Numbered from the stretch's first letter, positions 37,776 to 47,752 are shown. The stretch is DNA of 64,000 nucleotides from Pontiella desulfatans (GCF_900890425.1 NZ_CAAHFG010000001.1:3844001-3908000), one strand, 5' to 3'. Made by a program: numbers and translations. The notes: generated from the sequence alone by a model not told the origin.

Positions 37776-38699
37776 TCAGGCGTAGCCGAGCTTTTTGAGG
37801 ATCCAGAAATTCTTGCGCCAGTTTTTTTCCACCTTCACCCAAAGATTGAGTTTGAAGCGGACGCCGTACATTTCGTACAGCTCTTTCTCGGCCTGCTCCC
37901 GCACCCATTTGATCAGGCGGCCTTTTTCGCCGATGACAATCCCCTTCTGGGAATGGCGCTCGACCATGACGGAGACATCCACCGTCCACTTTTTTTCCTG
38001 CTCGTCGATATCCTCCACCCAGATGGCCAGGGCGTGCGGCAGCTCCTTTTCCAACCGGTGGAAAAACTTTTCGCGGACGACGTCGGCAATGTTGAGCTTC
38101 CGCGGATAGTCGGTGAGGATGTCGTCGGGGAACAGCGGCGGCCCCTCGGGGATATGGCCGAAGAGCGTATCGAGCAGCCCGGCCATGCCGGTGCCCTGCA
38201 ACGCGGAAACGGATGCCCAGACGGGCTGCACGGCCGACTCCTTCTCGGCCTTGATCTCTTCCCACAACGCCTGGTAGGCATTCACAAAGTTGGTGCCGCG
38301 GTCGCTCTTGTTGAGCGCAATGATGCACGGCACCTCCTCGCGGCAGATGCGGCGGAACCAGCCATCGTCCTCCAGCTCCGGCTTGGAGGAACCATCAAGC
38401 ACCAGCAGGATGGCATCGACGCCCTGCACGGCGGAGCGCGCGGCCTTGTTCAGGTTCTTGCCCAGCTCCCCCTGCGCCTTGTGCACGCCGGGGGTGTCGA
38501 GGAAAACCATCTGCCCGCGCTCCTCGGTGAGGATGGCGCGGATCAGGTTGCGGGTCGTCTGCACCGTATCGCTCACAATGCTGACCTTTTCGCCGAGCAG
38601 GTGGTTGACGAGCGTGGACTTGCCAACGTTGGTGCGCCCGACGATGGCAACGATGCCCGCCCGGCCGGAACCAGTGAATTCTGTGTGTTCTTCAGTCAT
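37776..38699 (-). CDS. era: GTPase Era
   Basis: This 307-aa GTPase has the G1 motif GRTNVGKST at about 17-25, G3 DTPG, and G4 NKSD. A C-terminal KH RNA-binding domain ends EMYGVRFKLNLWVKVEKNWRKN. Era binds the 3' end of 16S rRNA and acts in 30S subunit assembly. The length is normal. The ATG at 38699 (MTEEHTEF) is preferred over the GTG at 38717, although neither has a clear Shine-Dalgarno. It is divergent from the PPIase gene. Confidence 0.96.
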   Translation of the reverse strand: MTEEHTEFTGSGRAGIVAIVGRTNVGKSTLVNHLLGEKVSIVSDTVQTTRNLIRAILTEERGQMVFLDTPGVHKAQGELGKNLNKAARSAVQGVDAILLVLDGSSKPELEDDGWFRRICREEVPCIIALNKSDRGTNFVNAYQALWEEIKAEKESAVQPVWASVSALQGTGMAGLLDTLFGHIPEGPPLFPDDILTDYPRKLNIADVVREKFFHRLEKELPHALAIWVEDIDEQEKKWTVDVSVMVERHSQKGIVIGEKGRLIKWVREQAEKELYEMYGVRFKLNLWVKVEKNWRKNFWILKKLGYA

Positions 38700-38803
38700 G
38701 GGCGCGGGTTGTACCACATTCCCCCCCTAAAGCGTAAAGAATTCTCTCGGATTCGCTTTTCGGCGTTGCGCCGCTTCGACCCATTATCTATGGTATTTGC
38801 CTT

Positions 38804-39790
38804 ATGAAATTTGCACTTTCCATTTTGATGATACTGACCGCGCCCATTTTCGCTTTTGGGCAAATGACGAACGCGCTCCGGAAACCGGTTTCGATCGAGA
38901 TCGACGGCTATGCCGCCAAGGTGAACAACCGGGTGATCACGATCGGCGAAGTGAACGATGCGCTGACACCGCTGCTGCCGGAACTCTACCGCCAGTTCAA
39001 GGGCGACCAGCTGAAGGAAGAGCTCGACAAGGCGTTCGACAAGGCGCGCGACCAGCTGATCGAACGGGCGCTGATCATGGAGGCCTTCACGGCCAAGGGC
39101 GGCCAGATTCCCGACCAGTATGTGAACGAGAATATCAAAAGCGAAATCAACCAGCGCTACAAAGGCGACGAAGCCCTGTTCGAGCAAATGCTCGCCCAGC
39201 AGAAAAAGACGCGGGCCGAATATATGGAAAACGTGCGCGAGCAGATGGCCGTGGGCATGTTGACCAACGAAGAGGTCGGCCGCCGCGCCCGCGTTACGCC
39301 CGAACAAGTCCGCGAGGCCTATGAGCAAAACAGGGAAATGTATTATATTCCCGAGAAGGTGAAATACAGCATCATCGTCCTCAACAAGGGCACCACCCCC
39401 GACGACCAGGCCGTGAAGCGCGAGGAAGCCGACACGATACGCCGACGCCTGCTCGACGGCGCCGATTTTGGCGAAACCGCCACGGAAGTTTCCGAAGGCA
39501 GCCGGGCGGCCGATGGGGGCGCGTTCCCGTGGATGCAACCGAAGGATGTGCGCCCCGAGCTGCAGGATACCCTGAGAACCCTCCCCGCCGGCGAGATTAG
39601 CGAAATCATCGAAACCGAGCAGCAGCTCTACATCGTCAAGGTCGAGGCCCGCCGGCAGCCGGGCTATAAAACGTTCGACGAAGTCCGCCTCGACCTCAAG
39701 AACGCCCTGACCGCCAAGGAACGCCAGCGCCTCCACGAGCGCTGGATCGACCGCCTGAAGGAAAACAGCTACATCCAGATCTACGACTAG
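38804..39790 (+). CDS. Parvulin-type (SurA/PpiC-like) peptidyl-prolyl isomerase
   Basis: This 328-aa exported protein has a signal peptide (to about residue 19, AFG) and a helical SurA_N-like chaperone region (about 40-170). A PpiC/rotamase domain follows at about 180-290 (KVKYSIIVLNKGTTPDD; GGAFPWMQPKDVRPELQDTLRTLPAGEISEII). It probably assists folding of periplasmic or outer-membrane proteins. It has a single PpiC domain, whereas E. coli SurA has two. Confidence 0.9.
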   Translation: MKFALSILMILTAPIFAFGQMTNALRKPVSIEIDGYAAKVNNRVITIGEVNDALTPLLPELYRQFKGDQLKEELDKAFDKARDQLIERALIMEAFTAKGGQIPDQYVNENIKSEINQRYKGDEALFEQMLAQQKKTRAEYMENVREQMAVGMLTNEEVGRRARVTPEQVREAYEQNREMYYIPEKVKYSIIVLNKGTTPDDQAVKREEADTIRRRLLDGADFGETATEVSEGSRAADGGAFPWMQPKDVRPELQDTLRTLPAGEISEIIETEQQLYIVKVEARRQPGYKTFDEVRLDLKNALTAKERQRLHERWIDRLKENSYIQIYD

Positions 39791-39807
39791 CCGGCTTCAG
39801 TCAGCCC

Positions 39808-40212
39808 CTACTCATCCGGGCCAACGCGGCCCCGCATACGCTTCTTCTGGCCCTGCTTCGATTTGTCGTCGAGCATCCGCGCCTTGGCGCGGCGGGAGCG
39901 GCGGCGCTTTTGACGGCGAATCTTTTCGAACGCCTGCTGCTTCTTGCTCTGCTCGCCGAGCAGCTCCTCCTCGATCTTCTCGCACAAATCGCGCCGGGCC
40001 CAATAGCGGTTGTCGGCCTGCGAACGCGTTTTATGGCAGCGGATCTCGGTGCCCGTCGGCGCGTGGTGGAGCTGGACGCACGAAGAGGTCTTGTTGATCT
40101 TCTGCCCGCCCTTGCCCGATCCGCGGATGAAATGCTCTTCCAGATCGCTTTCGGCGATTCCGAGCTTTTCCATCCAGGCCAGCAGCTTTTCCCATTTTTC
40201 AGCCGTAATCAT
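39808..40212 (-). CDS. GGQ peptide chain release factor-like protein (ArfB-like)
   Basis: This 134-aa protein has an RF-1 domain with the catalytic GGQ in RGSGKGGQKINKTSSCVQLHH, and HKTRSQADNRYWAR. A long Lys/Arg-rich C-terminal tail (RRQKRRRSRRAKARM) is typical of ribosome-rescue factors that enter the empty mRNA channel. It lacks the codon-recognition domain of RF1/RF2, so a rescue role like ArfB or the mitochondrial C12orf65 homologue is likely. I chose the ATG at 40212 (MITAEKW); the frame is open to 40476, but upstream residues look non-coding. Confidence 0.88.
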   Translation of the reverse strand: MITAEKWEKLLAWMEKLGIAESDLEEHFIRGSGKGGQKINKTSSCVQLHHAPTGTEIRCHKTRSQADNRYWARRDLCEKIEEELLGEQSKKQQAFEKIRRQKRRRSRRAKARMLDDKSKQGQKKRMRGRVGPDE

Positions 40213-40273
40213 AGGAACACCATAGGGACCGTGAAGCGCTTTCGCAATTGATTTAACCACCGGTCCGAATAAG

Positions 40274-41254
40274 ATGGGTCGAATGGAAGAACTGCTAGCC
40301 AACACCGAAAGCGGAATCCGGGAACTCTTCAGATCCATCGAATATGTACTGCTCGTTTGCGGACTGTTCACCTTGTTGCTGTTTGCCCTGCACCGTCGGC
40401 GGAATCCGCCGGACACCCCCACCCTGAACCGGCAACTGGCCAACCGCGCCCTCGGAGCCGTTGAAATCTTCAGCATTGTCCAGCTCTACCTCGTGCTCCT
40501 GTTCCTCGCCATGTTCAGCGGCCGCCTCTTCTATGAAGAACAGATCCCGACGGCCAAGCTGGGCATCGCGCTGCTGATCTACACCCTGGTCTCCCTCGCG
40601 ATCTTCACCAACAACCGGCGCCGGAAAAAAACCATGGCCTCCGGATTCGGAATGGGCCTTGCGCAGCTTCGCTACGCGGGGCTGGCGCCGTTCTTCTACC
40701 TCGCCATCGTACCCCTGCTGCTCGTCTCGGGCGCCCTCCTGAAATGGCTCGGCTACGAACTCCCCCTGCAGGAGAATGCCCAGCAGTTTGTCGAATCCAA
40801 CCCCGCCCAACGCATTCTGTTTGCCGTCATGGCCATCGTCGCCGCACCGTTCTTCGAGGAGCTGCTGTTTCGCGGCATTCTCCTCCCGGCCCTGCTCAAG
40901 CGCATGGGACTGGCCTGCTCCACCCTGCTGGTCTCGTGCCTGTTCGCACTGATGCACTTCAACTTCCTGCTCCTGCTGATCGCCTTCACGCCGGCGGCCA
41001 TCGTCTGCATTCTGTTGTGGCCCTCGCAAAAACCGTGGCTGCGGGGCTTGGCCCGGGTCGCCTTCGGCCTGGTGCTGCTCTCGTCGGCCGGCATCACCTT
41101 CGCCAACGGGAGCTTCCATTCGTTTGTATCGCTGATGATCCTGTCGTCCGGGGTCAGCCTGGCCTACTGGCGCACCGGCTCACTCTGGACCAGCATCGGC
41201 ATGCACGCCATCTTCAACGGCGTCACGCTCTATACGCTCAACATGGTTGGATAG
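40274..41254 (+). CDS. CPBP-family intramembrane metalloprotease
   Basis: This 326-aa polytopic protein has about 8 hydrophobic segments. The CPBP (CAAX protease/Abi-like) signature is present: E195-E196 in FFEELLFRG, a His in FALMHFNF, and a third motif in IGMHAIFNG. Members cleave prenylated or other membrane substrates; the substrate here is unknown. The start is either ATG 40274 or 40283. It is divergent from the release-factor-like gene. Confidence 0.88.
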   Translation: MGRMEELLANTESGIRELFRSIEYVLLVCGLFTLLLFALHRRRNPPDTPTLNRQLANRALGAVEIFSIVQLYLVLLFLAMFSGRLFYEEQIPTAKLGIALLIYTLVSLAIFTNNRRRKKTMASGFGMGLAQLRYAGLAPFFYLAIVPLLLVSGALLKWLGYELPLQENAQQFVESNPAQRILFAVMAIVAAPFFEELLFRGILLPALLKRMGLACSTLLVSCLFALMHFNFLLLLIAFTPAAIVCILLWPSQKPWLRGLARVAFGLVLLSSAGITFANGSFHSFVSLMILSSGVSLAYWRTGSLWTSIGMHAIFNGVTLYTLNMVG

Positions 41255-41269
41255 AAACCGCGAGAAGCG

Positions 41270-41312
41270 AACGCTGAACTTCGAAGTTCTACGTTCAACG
41301 TTCGAAGTTCAT
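41270..41312. repeat. GAACTTCGAAGTTC palindromic interspersed repeat
   Basis: A perfect 14-bp palindrome (41276-41289) is followed by the related GTTCAACGTTCGAAGTTC at about 41293-41310. The element fills the gap between convergent genes and reaches the stop codon of the hexokinase gene. It may act as a bidirectional hairpin terminator. Confidence 0.6.
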
Positions 41313-42601
41313 CAAAAGGTCGTGAGGCCCGCAATCGCCGCGCCGACCACCGGGGCATCCTCCACCTGGATGCAGCGGATATGCAGGCCTCGCGCAGCCA
41401 GCATGCGCTGAAGATGCGCCTGCACCTTCTCCGGCATCTGGAAGGTCTTGTAGTAGGTGGAGCCATCGATGTTGACGCACACCGGGCGGGCGGCATCCTG
41501 CCCCGCGCCACCCTTCACCACCGCCGCAAGAATATTCACCGCCGTCAGCAACGCCGCTCGGTCCACCACCGCCCCGAAAACCGTCTTCATGATCGCGCGG
41601 TCGCCATCGGTAAACGCTTCCGTTCCCAGCACGCCCGTATCGCGGCCGTTGTCGGCCACCAGATTGTCGATATCGATGGTCGAAAGTTCCTTCATGATCG
41701 AGAGCGAGGCCGCCCCTTCATCCGAAAAGACCCCTTCATCGGCCAGCGACTGCAGCAGCTCCAACGTAAGCGCGCCCATGTAGACGCCCGAAATGGTTTT
41801 CTCGAAAACATGCCCGCCCGGATTCTCGCTTTGTCCATCCAGCTTCAAATCCAGCGCGCCCCGCTTGAAGGCGCCGAAACCGCCGGACTCCACATTGATC
41901 ACCTGCGAGCCCGCCCCGAGATAGCCTTCGAGCTTGCCGATCCGATCGTTGTTTTCCACATAGGCGGTATTCGTTCCCGTCCCCAGAATGAACCCGATAT
42001 AGGACGAGGCATCGAACGCCTGCCCCTGCGCAAGCCCCGCCAGCAGACAAGCCACCGTATCGTTGAGAATCACAATGCGCTTCCCCAAAACACCCCGCGC
42101 CTCCAAGGCCGCAATCAGCCCGGCGCCGATATGCTTGCCAACCAGCTCCGGAATCTTGATCTCCTTGGTCCAATGCAGCAGGCGCCCATCGAAATCCGGC
42201 AGGATGGTCGCCGGATAGGAGAAACAAAAGCCAATGCTTTCAAACTCGCCCTCGATGGGCTCCAGCGCATCAACCAAAACCCGGTAGAACTCCGCCGCCG
42301 AAATCTCCTCGTCGCGCCCCGGCATCGGTTGCTTGCTGAAATTCGAAAGCTGGATCGCGCCCGCATCATCGAACCGAGCCAGGCAGATGCGCAGGTTCGT
42401 GCCCCCGGCGTCGATCACCGCAACCGGTTTGTTGGAAGGAACCAGCCCCTCCGTCCCGACATAGGCCGGAATCATCGCCAACGAGCTCGACTCGCCATTC
42501 AGCCCCTTCTCCATCTCATCCAGAAAATGCGCCAGCAATTCATCCGCATCATACGCATCCGCCGCAACCATCTGGGTTTTCAACCAAGCTTTAATATCCA
42601 T
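41312..42601 (-). CDS. Hexokinase family protein (eukaryotic-type fold)
   Basis: This 429-aa cytoplasmic kinase has the phosphate-1 motif VAVIDAGGTNLRICLARF at about 60-77, FCFSYPATILPDFDG, the catalytic Asp region VILNDTVACLLAGL, and FILGTGTNTAYVE. The two-domain organisation matches the Hexokinase_1/Hexokinase_2 families rather than the short bacterial glucokinases. It phosphorylates a hexose with ATP. It stands alone between the CPBP gene and a divergent stress-response membrane protein. Confidence 0.9.
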   Translation of the reverse strand: MDIKAWLKTQMVAADAYDADELLAHFLDEMEKGLNGESSSLAMIPAYVGTEGLVPSNKPVAVIDAGGTNLRICLARFDDAGAIQLSNFSKQPMPGRDEEISAAEFYRVLVDALEPIEGEFESIGFCFSYPATILPDFDGRLLHWTKEIKIPELVGKHIGAGLIAALEARGVLGKRIVILNDTVACLLAGLAQGQAFDASSYIGFILGTGTNTAYVENNDRIGKLEGYLGAGSQVINVESGGFGAFKRGALDLKLDGQSENPGGHVFEKTISGVYMGALTLELLQSLADEGVFSDEGAASLSIMKELSTIDIDNLVADNGRDTGVLGTEAFTDGDRAIMKTVFGAVVDRAALLTAVNILAAVVKGGAGQDAARPVCVNIDGSTYYKTFQMPEKVQAHLQRMLAARGLHIRCIQVEDAPVVGAAIAGLTTF

Positions 42602-42772
42602 ATCGTTTCCCCTTCAAAAGCGACAATTAATACACCCCCGGGAACGGCGCATCAAGCGCACATCAAGCTTTTGCCTCCCCACCGGAACGCCGGATTCGCG
42701 TAAGCAAAGATTGCCTAAGCCCACGCACCGTCATATTTTCATGGCCTCGTGGAACAGCAAAAGGAGCACCCC

Positions 42773-43039
42773 ATGGAAATCCAGGAACTCGTCATCCTCA
42801 TTGCAACCGGAGCAATCGCCGGTTGGCTCGCAAGCCTGATTGTCAGAAAAGGCGGCTTCAACATTTTCGGCAACATCATCATCGGCGTCATCGGCGCCTA
42901 CATCGGGACCGCCCTCTTCCAAACCCTCGGCATCCGCTTCGCCAACCCCCACCTCGGCCTCCTCGCCATGTCCACCATCGGCGCCATCATCCTCCTCATC
43001 CTCATGGGCTTCCTCATGAAATTCATGACAAAAAAATAG
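42773..43039 (+). CDS. GlsB/YeaQ/YmgE family small membrane protein
   Basis: This 88-aa protein has three hydrophobic segments and the transglycosylase-associated motif (ATGAIAGWLASLIVRKGGF, NIIIGVIGAYIGTALF). AAGGAG sits 6 bp before the ATG at 42773. It is a small inner-membrane protein family often linked to stress response; its molecular function is unknown. Confidence 0.9.
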   Translation: MEIQELVILIATGAIAGWLASLIVRKGGFNIFGNIIIGVIGAYIGTALFQTLGIRFANPHLGLLAMSTIGAIILLILMGFLMKFMTKK

Positions 43040-43091
43040 CCGCCCCCCGCCCCCCTCTGGAGGGACATCGGCCTCGCTGACCTACCTGCCG

Positions 43092-46000
43092 GCTTCAATC
43101 CGCGCGCCCCGTGTGGGGCGCGACACCCGCCAAGTTTGAGATTACGGGCTGGTTCAGGTTTCAATCCGCGCGCCCCGTGTGGGGCGCGACCCTCGTCTTT
43201 TTCGACACAGGGCTTGAATATCCGGTTTCAATCCGCGCGCCCCGTGTGGGGCGCGACAAAACGACCGTTATCCGGTGCCGGGAGAATAGATGTTTCAATC
43301 CGCGCGCCCCGTGTGGGGCGCGACCGCCGCGTTCGTGGCAAGAATTGCAGTGGGAAGTTTCAATCCGCGCGCCCCGTGTGGGGCGCGACCTCAAAGCCGG
43401 CTGTCTCGAAATTGTTGAAACGTTTCAATCCGCGCGCCCCGTGTGGGGCGCGACTCAGCTCGCCATCCCGGCGGAGGGGAATTTCCTTGTTTCAATCCGC
43501 GCGCCCCGTGTGGGGCGCGACGGGCGACGGGTCATGAGCATTATTTGGCGGATGTGTTTCAATCCGCGCGCCCCGTGTGGGGCGCGACGTCGGCGTACGG
43601 CCAGAGGACGGCAACGCACGCGTTTCAATCCGCGCGCCCCGTGTGGGGCGCGACCTTGGGGTTCGCGCCGGGGGAGACGGAGAGCTCGTTTCAATCCGCG
43701 CGCCCCGTGTGGGGCGCGACGTTGTTCGCCTGCGGAAATTGGCCGGCCTCGGTGTTTCAATCCGCGCGCCCCGTGTGGGGCGCGACCTTCCATGGCGGCG
43801 CCTTTGTTGGGCACCCAGGTTTCAATCCGCGCGCCCCGTGTGGGGCGCGACATGGGCAATCAAGGATGACGTGCATGTGGATGTGTTTCAATCCGCGCGC
43901 CCCGTGTGGGGCGCGACCTGCAATGTCGAGTAAAAAATCCGCTCACGCGGGTTTCAATCCGCGCGCCCCGTGTGGGGCGCGACATTGATGGTGGCCGCAA
44001 TTCTGGCAGGCCAAAAGTTTCAATCCGCGCGCCCCGTGTGGGGCGCGACGTAACGATGACCGCACCCTGCAAAGTTTATGATGTTTCAATCCGCGCGCCC
44101 CGTGTGGGGCGCGACACGACGGTATCCGCGTCGATAACTCTTACTAGCGTTTCAATCCGCGCGCCCCGTGTGGGGCGCGACTGGATTGTCACTATTGCCC
44201 ATTCTGGCAGCACGTTTCAATCCGCGCGCCCCGTGTGGGGCGCGACGATTTGATGACACTCTGCGAGTGGACCCAGGAGGTTTCAATCCGCGCGCCCCGT
44301 GTGGGGCGCGACGATTTGGGGGCGAATGGTTCGCCCCCGGAAAGGTTTCAATCCGCGCGCCCCGTGTGGGGCGCGACGTTGCGATATGTGTTCGAGTAAT
44401 CCTTTTACTCGTTTCAATCCGCGCGCCCCGTGTGGGGCGCGACTTACGTGCCGCGCGTGATTGCGGAGAGCTTTGAGTTTCAATCCGCGCGCCCCGTGTG
44501 GGGCGCGACGAGTCGCTCTATAATCCGGATCCCTCGCAGCTTGTTTCAATCCGCGCGCCCCGTGTGGGGCGCGACGCCGACTTTGAAGACCAGGCGCCAT
44601 CTATTCCTGTTTCAATCCGCGCGCCCCGTGTGGGGCGCGACGCAGATTGCCGCCATCAATGCGGATCAGGAAATGTTTCAATCCGCGCGCCCCGTGTGGG
44701 GCGCGACGGAAAAAATGGCCGAACTGGCCGACGACTATCCAGTTTCAATCCGCGCGCCCCGTGTGGGGCGCGACCTGACCGCCGTGGTCGAGGTATCTGC
44801 CGCAGCGGTTTCAATCCGCGCGCCCCGTGTGGGGCGCGACGTGTAGTGATGGGTTGGACAAAGGGCGAGGGTTGTTTCAATCCGCGCGCCCCGTGTGGGG
44901 CGCGACTCCGGCGGGCAGCAATTGCACATGGCAGGGGATGTTTCAATCCGCGCGCCCCGTGTGGGGCGCGACCCGGCGAGAGGTCGGCGGAAAATGCCGC
45001 CATGGGTTTCAATCCGCGCGCCCCGTGTGGGGCGCGACTTTTTTATCGAATACGACCTCGCCATCCATCGGTTTCAATCCGCGCGCCCCGTGTGGGGCGC
45101 GACGCCGAAATCCAATAGGCCGCCGAGGCAATCAGCGTTTCAATCCGCGCGCCCCGTGTGGGGCGCGACGGAGCAGGTCGCACTCGGCAACGTTGTGCCG
45201 ATGTTTCAATCCGCGCGCCCCGTGTGGGGCGCGACAACGCGCACCCGAAGACGCGCCGGCGGTGGCAGTTTCAATCCGCGCGCCCCGTGTGGGGCGCGAC
45301 GGGACGGGGTTGCCGCGGTGCATCGATCGGCTGTTTCAATCCGCGCGCCCCGTGTGGGGCGCGACCCCATGCCACATAGCGGCAGGCCTTGAGCGCAAGT
45401 TTCAATCCGCGCGCCCCGTGTGGGGCGCGACGAAGCTCATGCGTAACGTTCACCCCCATTGCCGGTTTCAATCCGCGCGCCCCGTGTGGGGCGCGACAAC
45501 ATGGCTTTCTGGGTGTTCAGCGCCACGCTGGTTTCAATCCGCGCGCCCCGTGTGGGGCGCGACCACATCGACGTTGCTTTCGAGGTTGCCAGAAACGTTT
45601 CAATCCGCGCGCCCCGTGTGGGGCGCGACGAGCCGGCCACATATTCAACCGCCAGCTGCCAGTTTCAATCCGCGCGCCCCGTGTGGGGCGCGACCCGGCG
45701 CAACGAACGGGACATCGTCGATCTCCAGGTTTCAATCCGCGCGCCCCGTGTGGGGCGCGACCTACTTCGACTGGGGCATCCTCAAGCAGCCCAAGTTTCA
45801 ATCCGCGCGCCCCGTGTGGGGCGCGACTTATATCATCCTGCGCTGGCCTGATGAAGTATGAGTTTCAATCCGCGCGCCCCGTGTGGGGCGCGACCGGCGG
45901 CGGCGCTGGCCAAGGAGGGCCGGCGGATGTTTCAATCCGCGCGCCCCGTGTGGGGCGCGACATAACAACCTCACGGCCACCAACGCGGTCGACATGTTTC

Positions 46001-46160
46001 AATCCGCGCGCCCCGTGTGGGGCGCGACCTTCTTCACCGTCGAAGTCGGAGCCTGATCCCTGTTTCAATCCGCGCGCCCCGTGTGGGGCGCGACACGGTG
46101 GTATACAAGGGCATGTTGCCGCAAAATGTTTCAATCCGCGCGCCCCGTGTGGGGCGCGAC
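43092..46160 (-). CRISPR. Subtype I-C CRISPR array, 47 repeats and 46 spacers
   Basis: The 33-bp repeat has an internal stem GCGCCCC/GGGGCGC. On the minus strand it ends with ATTGAAAC, the usual I-C 3' end, so transcription runs leftward from the leader next to cas2. By counting I find 47 copies, 33-bp spacers on average. All copies look identical except the leftmost one (43092), which has GC in place of GT at its plus-strand start. This is expected for the trailer end, so orientation and age order agree. I saw no duplicated spacers by eye. Apparent reading frames inside the array are artefacts of the repeat. Confidence 0.99.
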
Positions 46161-46386
46161 GGTGGTTTTGTAAACCGTTGCGCGGAGGGAGTCGATGCTT
46201 TCTTTTGCGCGAACCTCTCGGGTGTTTGCGTGCTATTCAGTTTTCAAAGAACGTCGGCCCTTGCAAGCCGCGTGCTGGGCGGTGTTTGCGTCGGGCGCGA
46301 ACCTGCCGGGAGCTGGACGGGGGCTGGAGGTTCGCGGAGCAGGTTGAATCCCTGCGATACGTTGCCGCGCCCGCGCTGCGGCGTCG
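46161..46386 (-). promoter_or_regulatory. CRISPR leader
   Basis: This is the region between the first repeat and cas2. It contains two direct repeats 60 bp apart (GGTGTTTGCGT at 46221 and 46281), GCGCGAACCT at 46207 and 46295, and its complement AGGTTCGCG at 46328. Read on the minus strand it also has TTCTTTGAAAACTGAATAG near 46232-46251. From memory, I-C leaders share such GCGAACC/GGTTCGC hairpins and the TTCTTTGA segment. The array promoter and the spacer-integration signals should lie here. Confidence 0.8.
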
Positions 46387-46680
46387 CTACACAATCAGTG
46401 TCCCGGTTTCGAGATTGGGGGTGTCTTTTGTGCCGTGGTGCTCGACCTTGGATTCCCAGTTGGCACCGAGGAAGTAGAAACGAAGGGAATCTTCTTCGGG
46501 CTTGTAGAGGCGGAGGAGCTCGGCGCGGAGGGTCGTCCATTGGGCGGGGTCGACGAGGCATTCGAAGACGGAGTTCTGGACGCGCTGTCCGTAGTTCAGG
46601 CAGGTCTTTGCGATGCGGACCAGGCGTCGCTGCCCGGGTTTGTTGATGGTGGATACGTCGTAGGTTATCAGAACAAGCAT
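46387..46680 (-). CDS. cas2: CRISPR-associated endonuclease Cas2
   Basis: This 97-aa protein starts MLVLITYDVSTINKPGQRRL, the ferredoxin-like beta1 strand with the conserved Asp. It continues YGQRVQNSVFECLVD, diagnostic for the I-C Cas2 group. It forms the spacer-integration complex with Cas1. It is the last gene of the operon, next to the leader. Confidence 0.97.
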   Translation of the reverse strand: MLVLITYDVSTINKPGQRRLVRIAKTCLNYGQRVQNSVFECLVDPAQWTTLRAELLRLYKPEEDSLRFYFLGANWESKVEHHGTKDTPNLETGTLIV

Positions 46681-46701
46681 GGTGCCCTCCGGACTATTTC
46701 T

Positions 46702-46729
46702 ATTTTGAGATCCATTATTTCAAATCCAT
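46702..46729. repeat. Interspersed palindromic element, copy A
   Basis: A degenerate copy of the TTTCAAAT/ATTTGAGAT element abuts the stop codon of cas1. It is the most diverged of five copies (see 47768, 48156, 48658, 48990). Confidence 0.5.
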
Positions 46730-47752
46730 TTATCGCCAGATAAATGGGGGATAGGCTTCGAGGTCGCCGCGGAGATGGCGGGCGAGGAGTTGGGCCTGGA
46801 GATGCGGAAGAAGGCCGACCTTGCATTTTTCTTCGAGGTAGGGATGGGTGATCTCCTCCTGTTTGCGCTTTTGCCAGGTGGCGAGGAGGGTCTTGCGGGC
46901 GGAGTCGGTCATGGCGACGGCCCCGCCGGCGGAGTCGTTGAAGTCCTTGGGCTGGATCTGCCGACGATTGATGAGCGAGAGGACGAGCCGGTCGGCGAGG
47001 AGGGCGCGGAACTCTTCCATGAGGTCGAGGGCGAGGGACGGGCGGCCGGGGCGCAACGCATGCAAATAACCGACCTGTGGATCGAGGCCGACGCCTTCGA
47101 GGGCGGATCGGCAGTCGTGCACGAGCAGGGTGTAGGCGAAGGAGAGCATGGCGTTGACGGGATCGGTGGGCGGGCGCCGGTTGCGGCCGGTGAAGGCGAA
47201 GGCCTCTTCATTCACGGTTACAAGCTGGGGGAAGGCGGCGAAGTAGGAGGCGGCGGCTTCGCCTTCGTTGCCGCGCAGCTCATCGATGGGCATGGGGGTT
47301 TCCAAGCGGCGGAGATATTGGGTGAGCCGCGATTCGGCCTTTTTCAGTGGATCGTTTTCGCCGTGGTCGCGCAGGGCGCGGCGCAGGACGGCGCGGGCGT
47401 TGGCGAGTTTGCCGACGAGCATGTTGCGGGCGATGGCCGCAGTGGCGTCGGGGTCGTCCGCGATTCGGTATTGTCCGCGCCGCAGCAGCACGTTGCCGGA
47501 GACGGGCCCCTGGATGCGGGCGAGGAACTTGCCGTATTGGGAGAGGAAGGAGACGGCAACATTACTTTCGGCGCAGTGGTGCATCAGGAACGGACTCATG
47601 GAGACGGCGCCGAAACAGACGATGCCGTCGAGCGTGTGGACGGGTACGCGCAGGCGGGTCTCCTTTTCGACGTTGACGACGACAGACTGCCCTTCTTTGT
47701 GAAGGTAGGCGTTCTGGGTGGTGACATAGAGGGTGTTAAGGTGTTTCTTCAT
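46730..47752 (-). CDS. cas1: CRISPR-associated endonuclease Cas1 (I-C type)
   Basis: This 340-aa integrase has an N-terminal beta domain (LYVTTQNAYLHKEGQSVVV) and a helical catalytic domain. Conserved metal-ligand motifs include NAMLSFAYTLLVHDC (Glu/Asn region), GYLHALRPGRPSLALDLMEEFR (His and Asp/Glu residues). It is the usual length. It overlaps cas4 by 4 bp (ATGA) and is followed by a palindromic repeat and cas2. Confidence 0.97.
   Translation of the reverse strand: MKKHLNTLYVTTQNAYLHKEGQSVVVNVEKETRLRVPVHTLDGIVCFGAVSMSPFLMHHCAESNVAVSFLSQYGKFLARIQGPVSGNVLLRRGQYRIADDPDATAAIARNMLVGKLANARAVLRRALRDHGENDPLKKAESRLTQYLRRLETPMPIDELRGNEGEAAASYFAAFPQLVTVNEEAFAFTGRNRRPPTDPVNAMLSFAYTLLVHDCRSALEGVGLDPQVGYLHALRPGRPSLALDLMEEFRALLADRLVLSLINRRQIQPKDFNDSAGGAVAMTDSARKTLLATWQKRKQEEITHPYLEEKCKVGLLPHLQAQLLARHLRGDLEAYPPFIWR

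Noticed and set aside
43111-46646. Many long open frames across the CRISPR array on both strands
   Set aside because: They encode repeated SIRAPRVGRD, FQSARPVWGAT or FNPRAPCGAR peptides that are translations of the 33-bp repeat; spacer lengths keep some frames open by chance.
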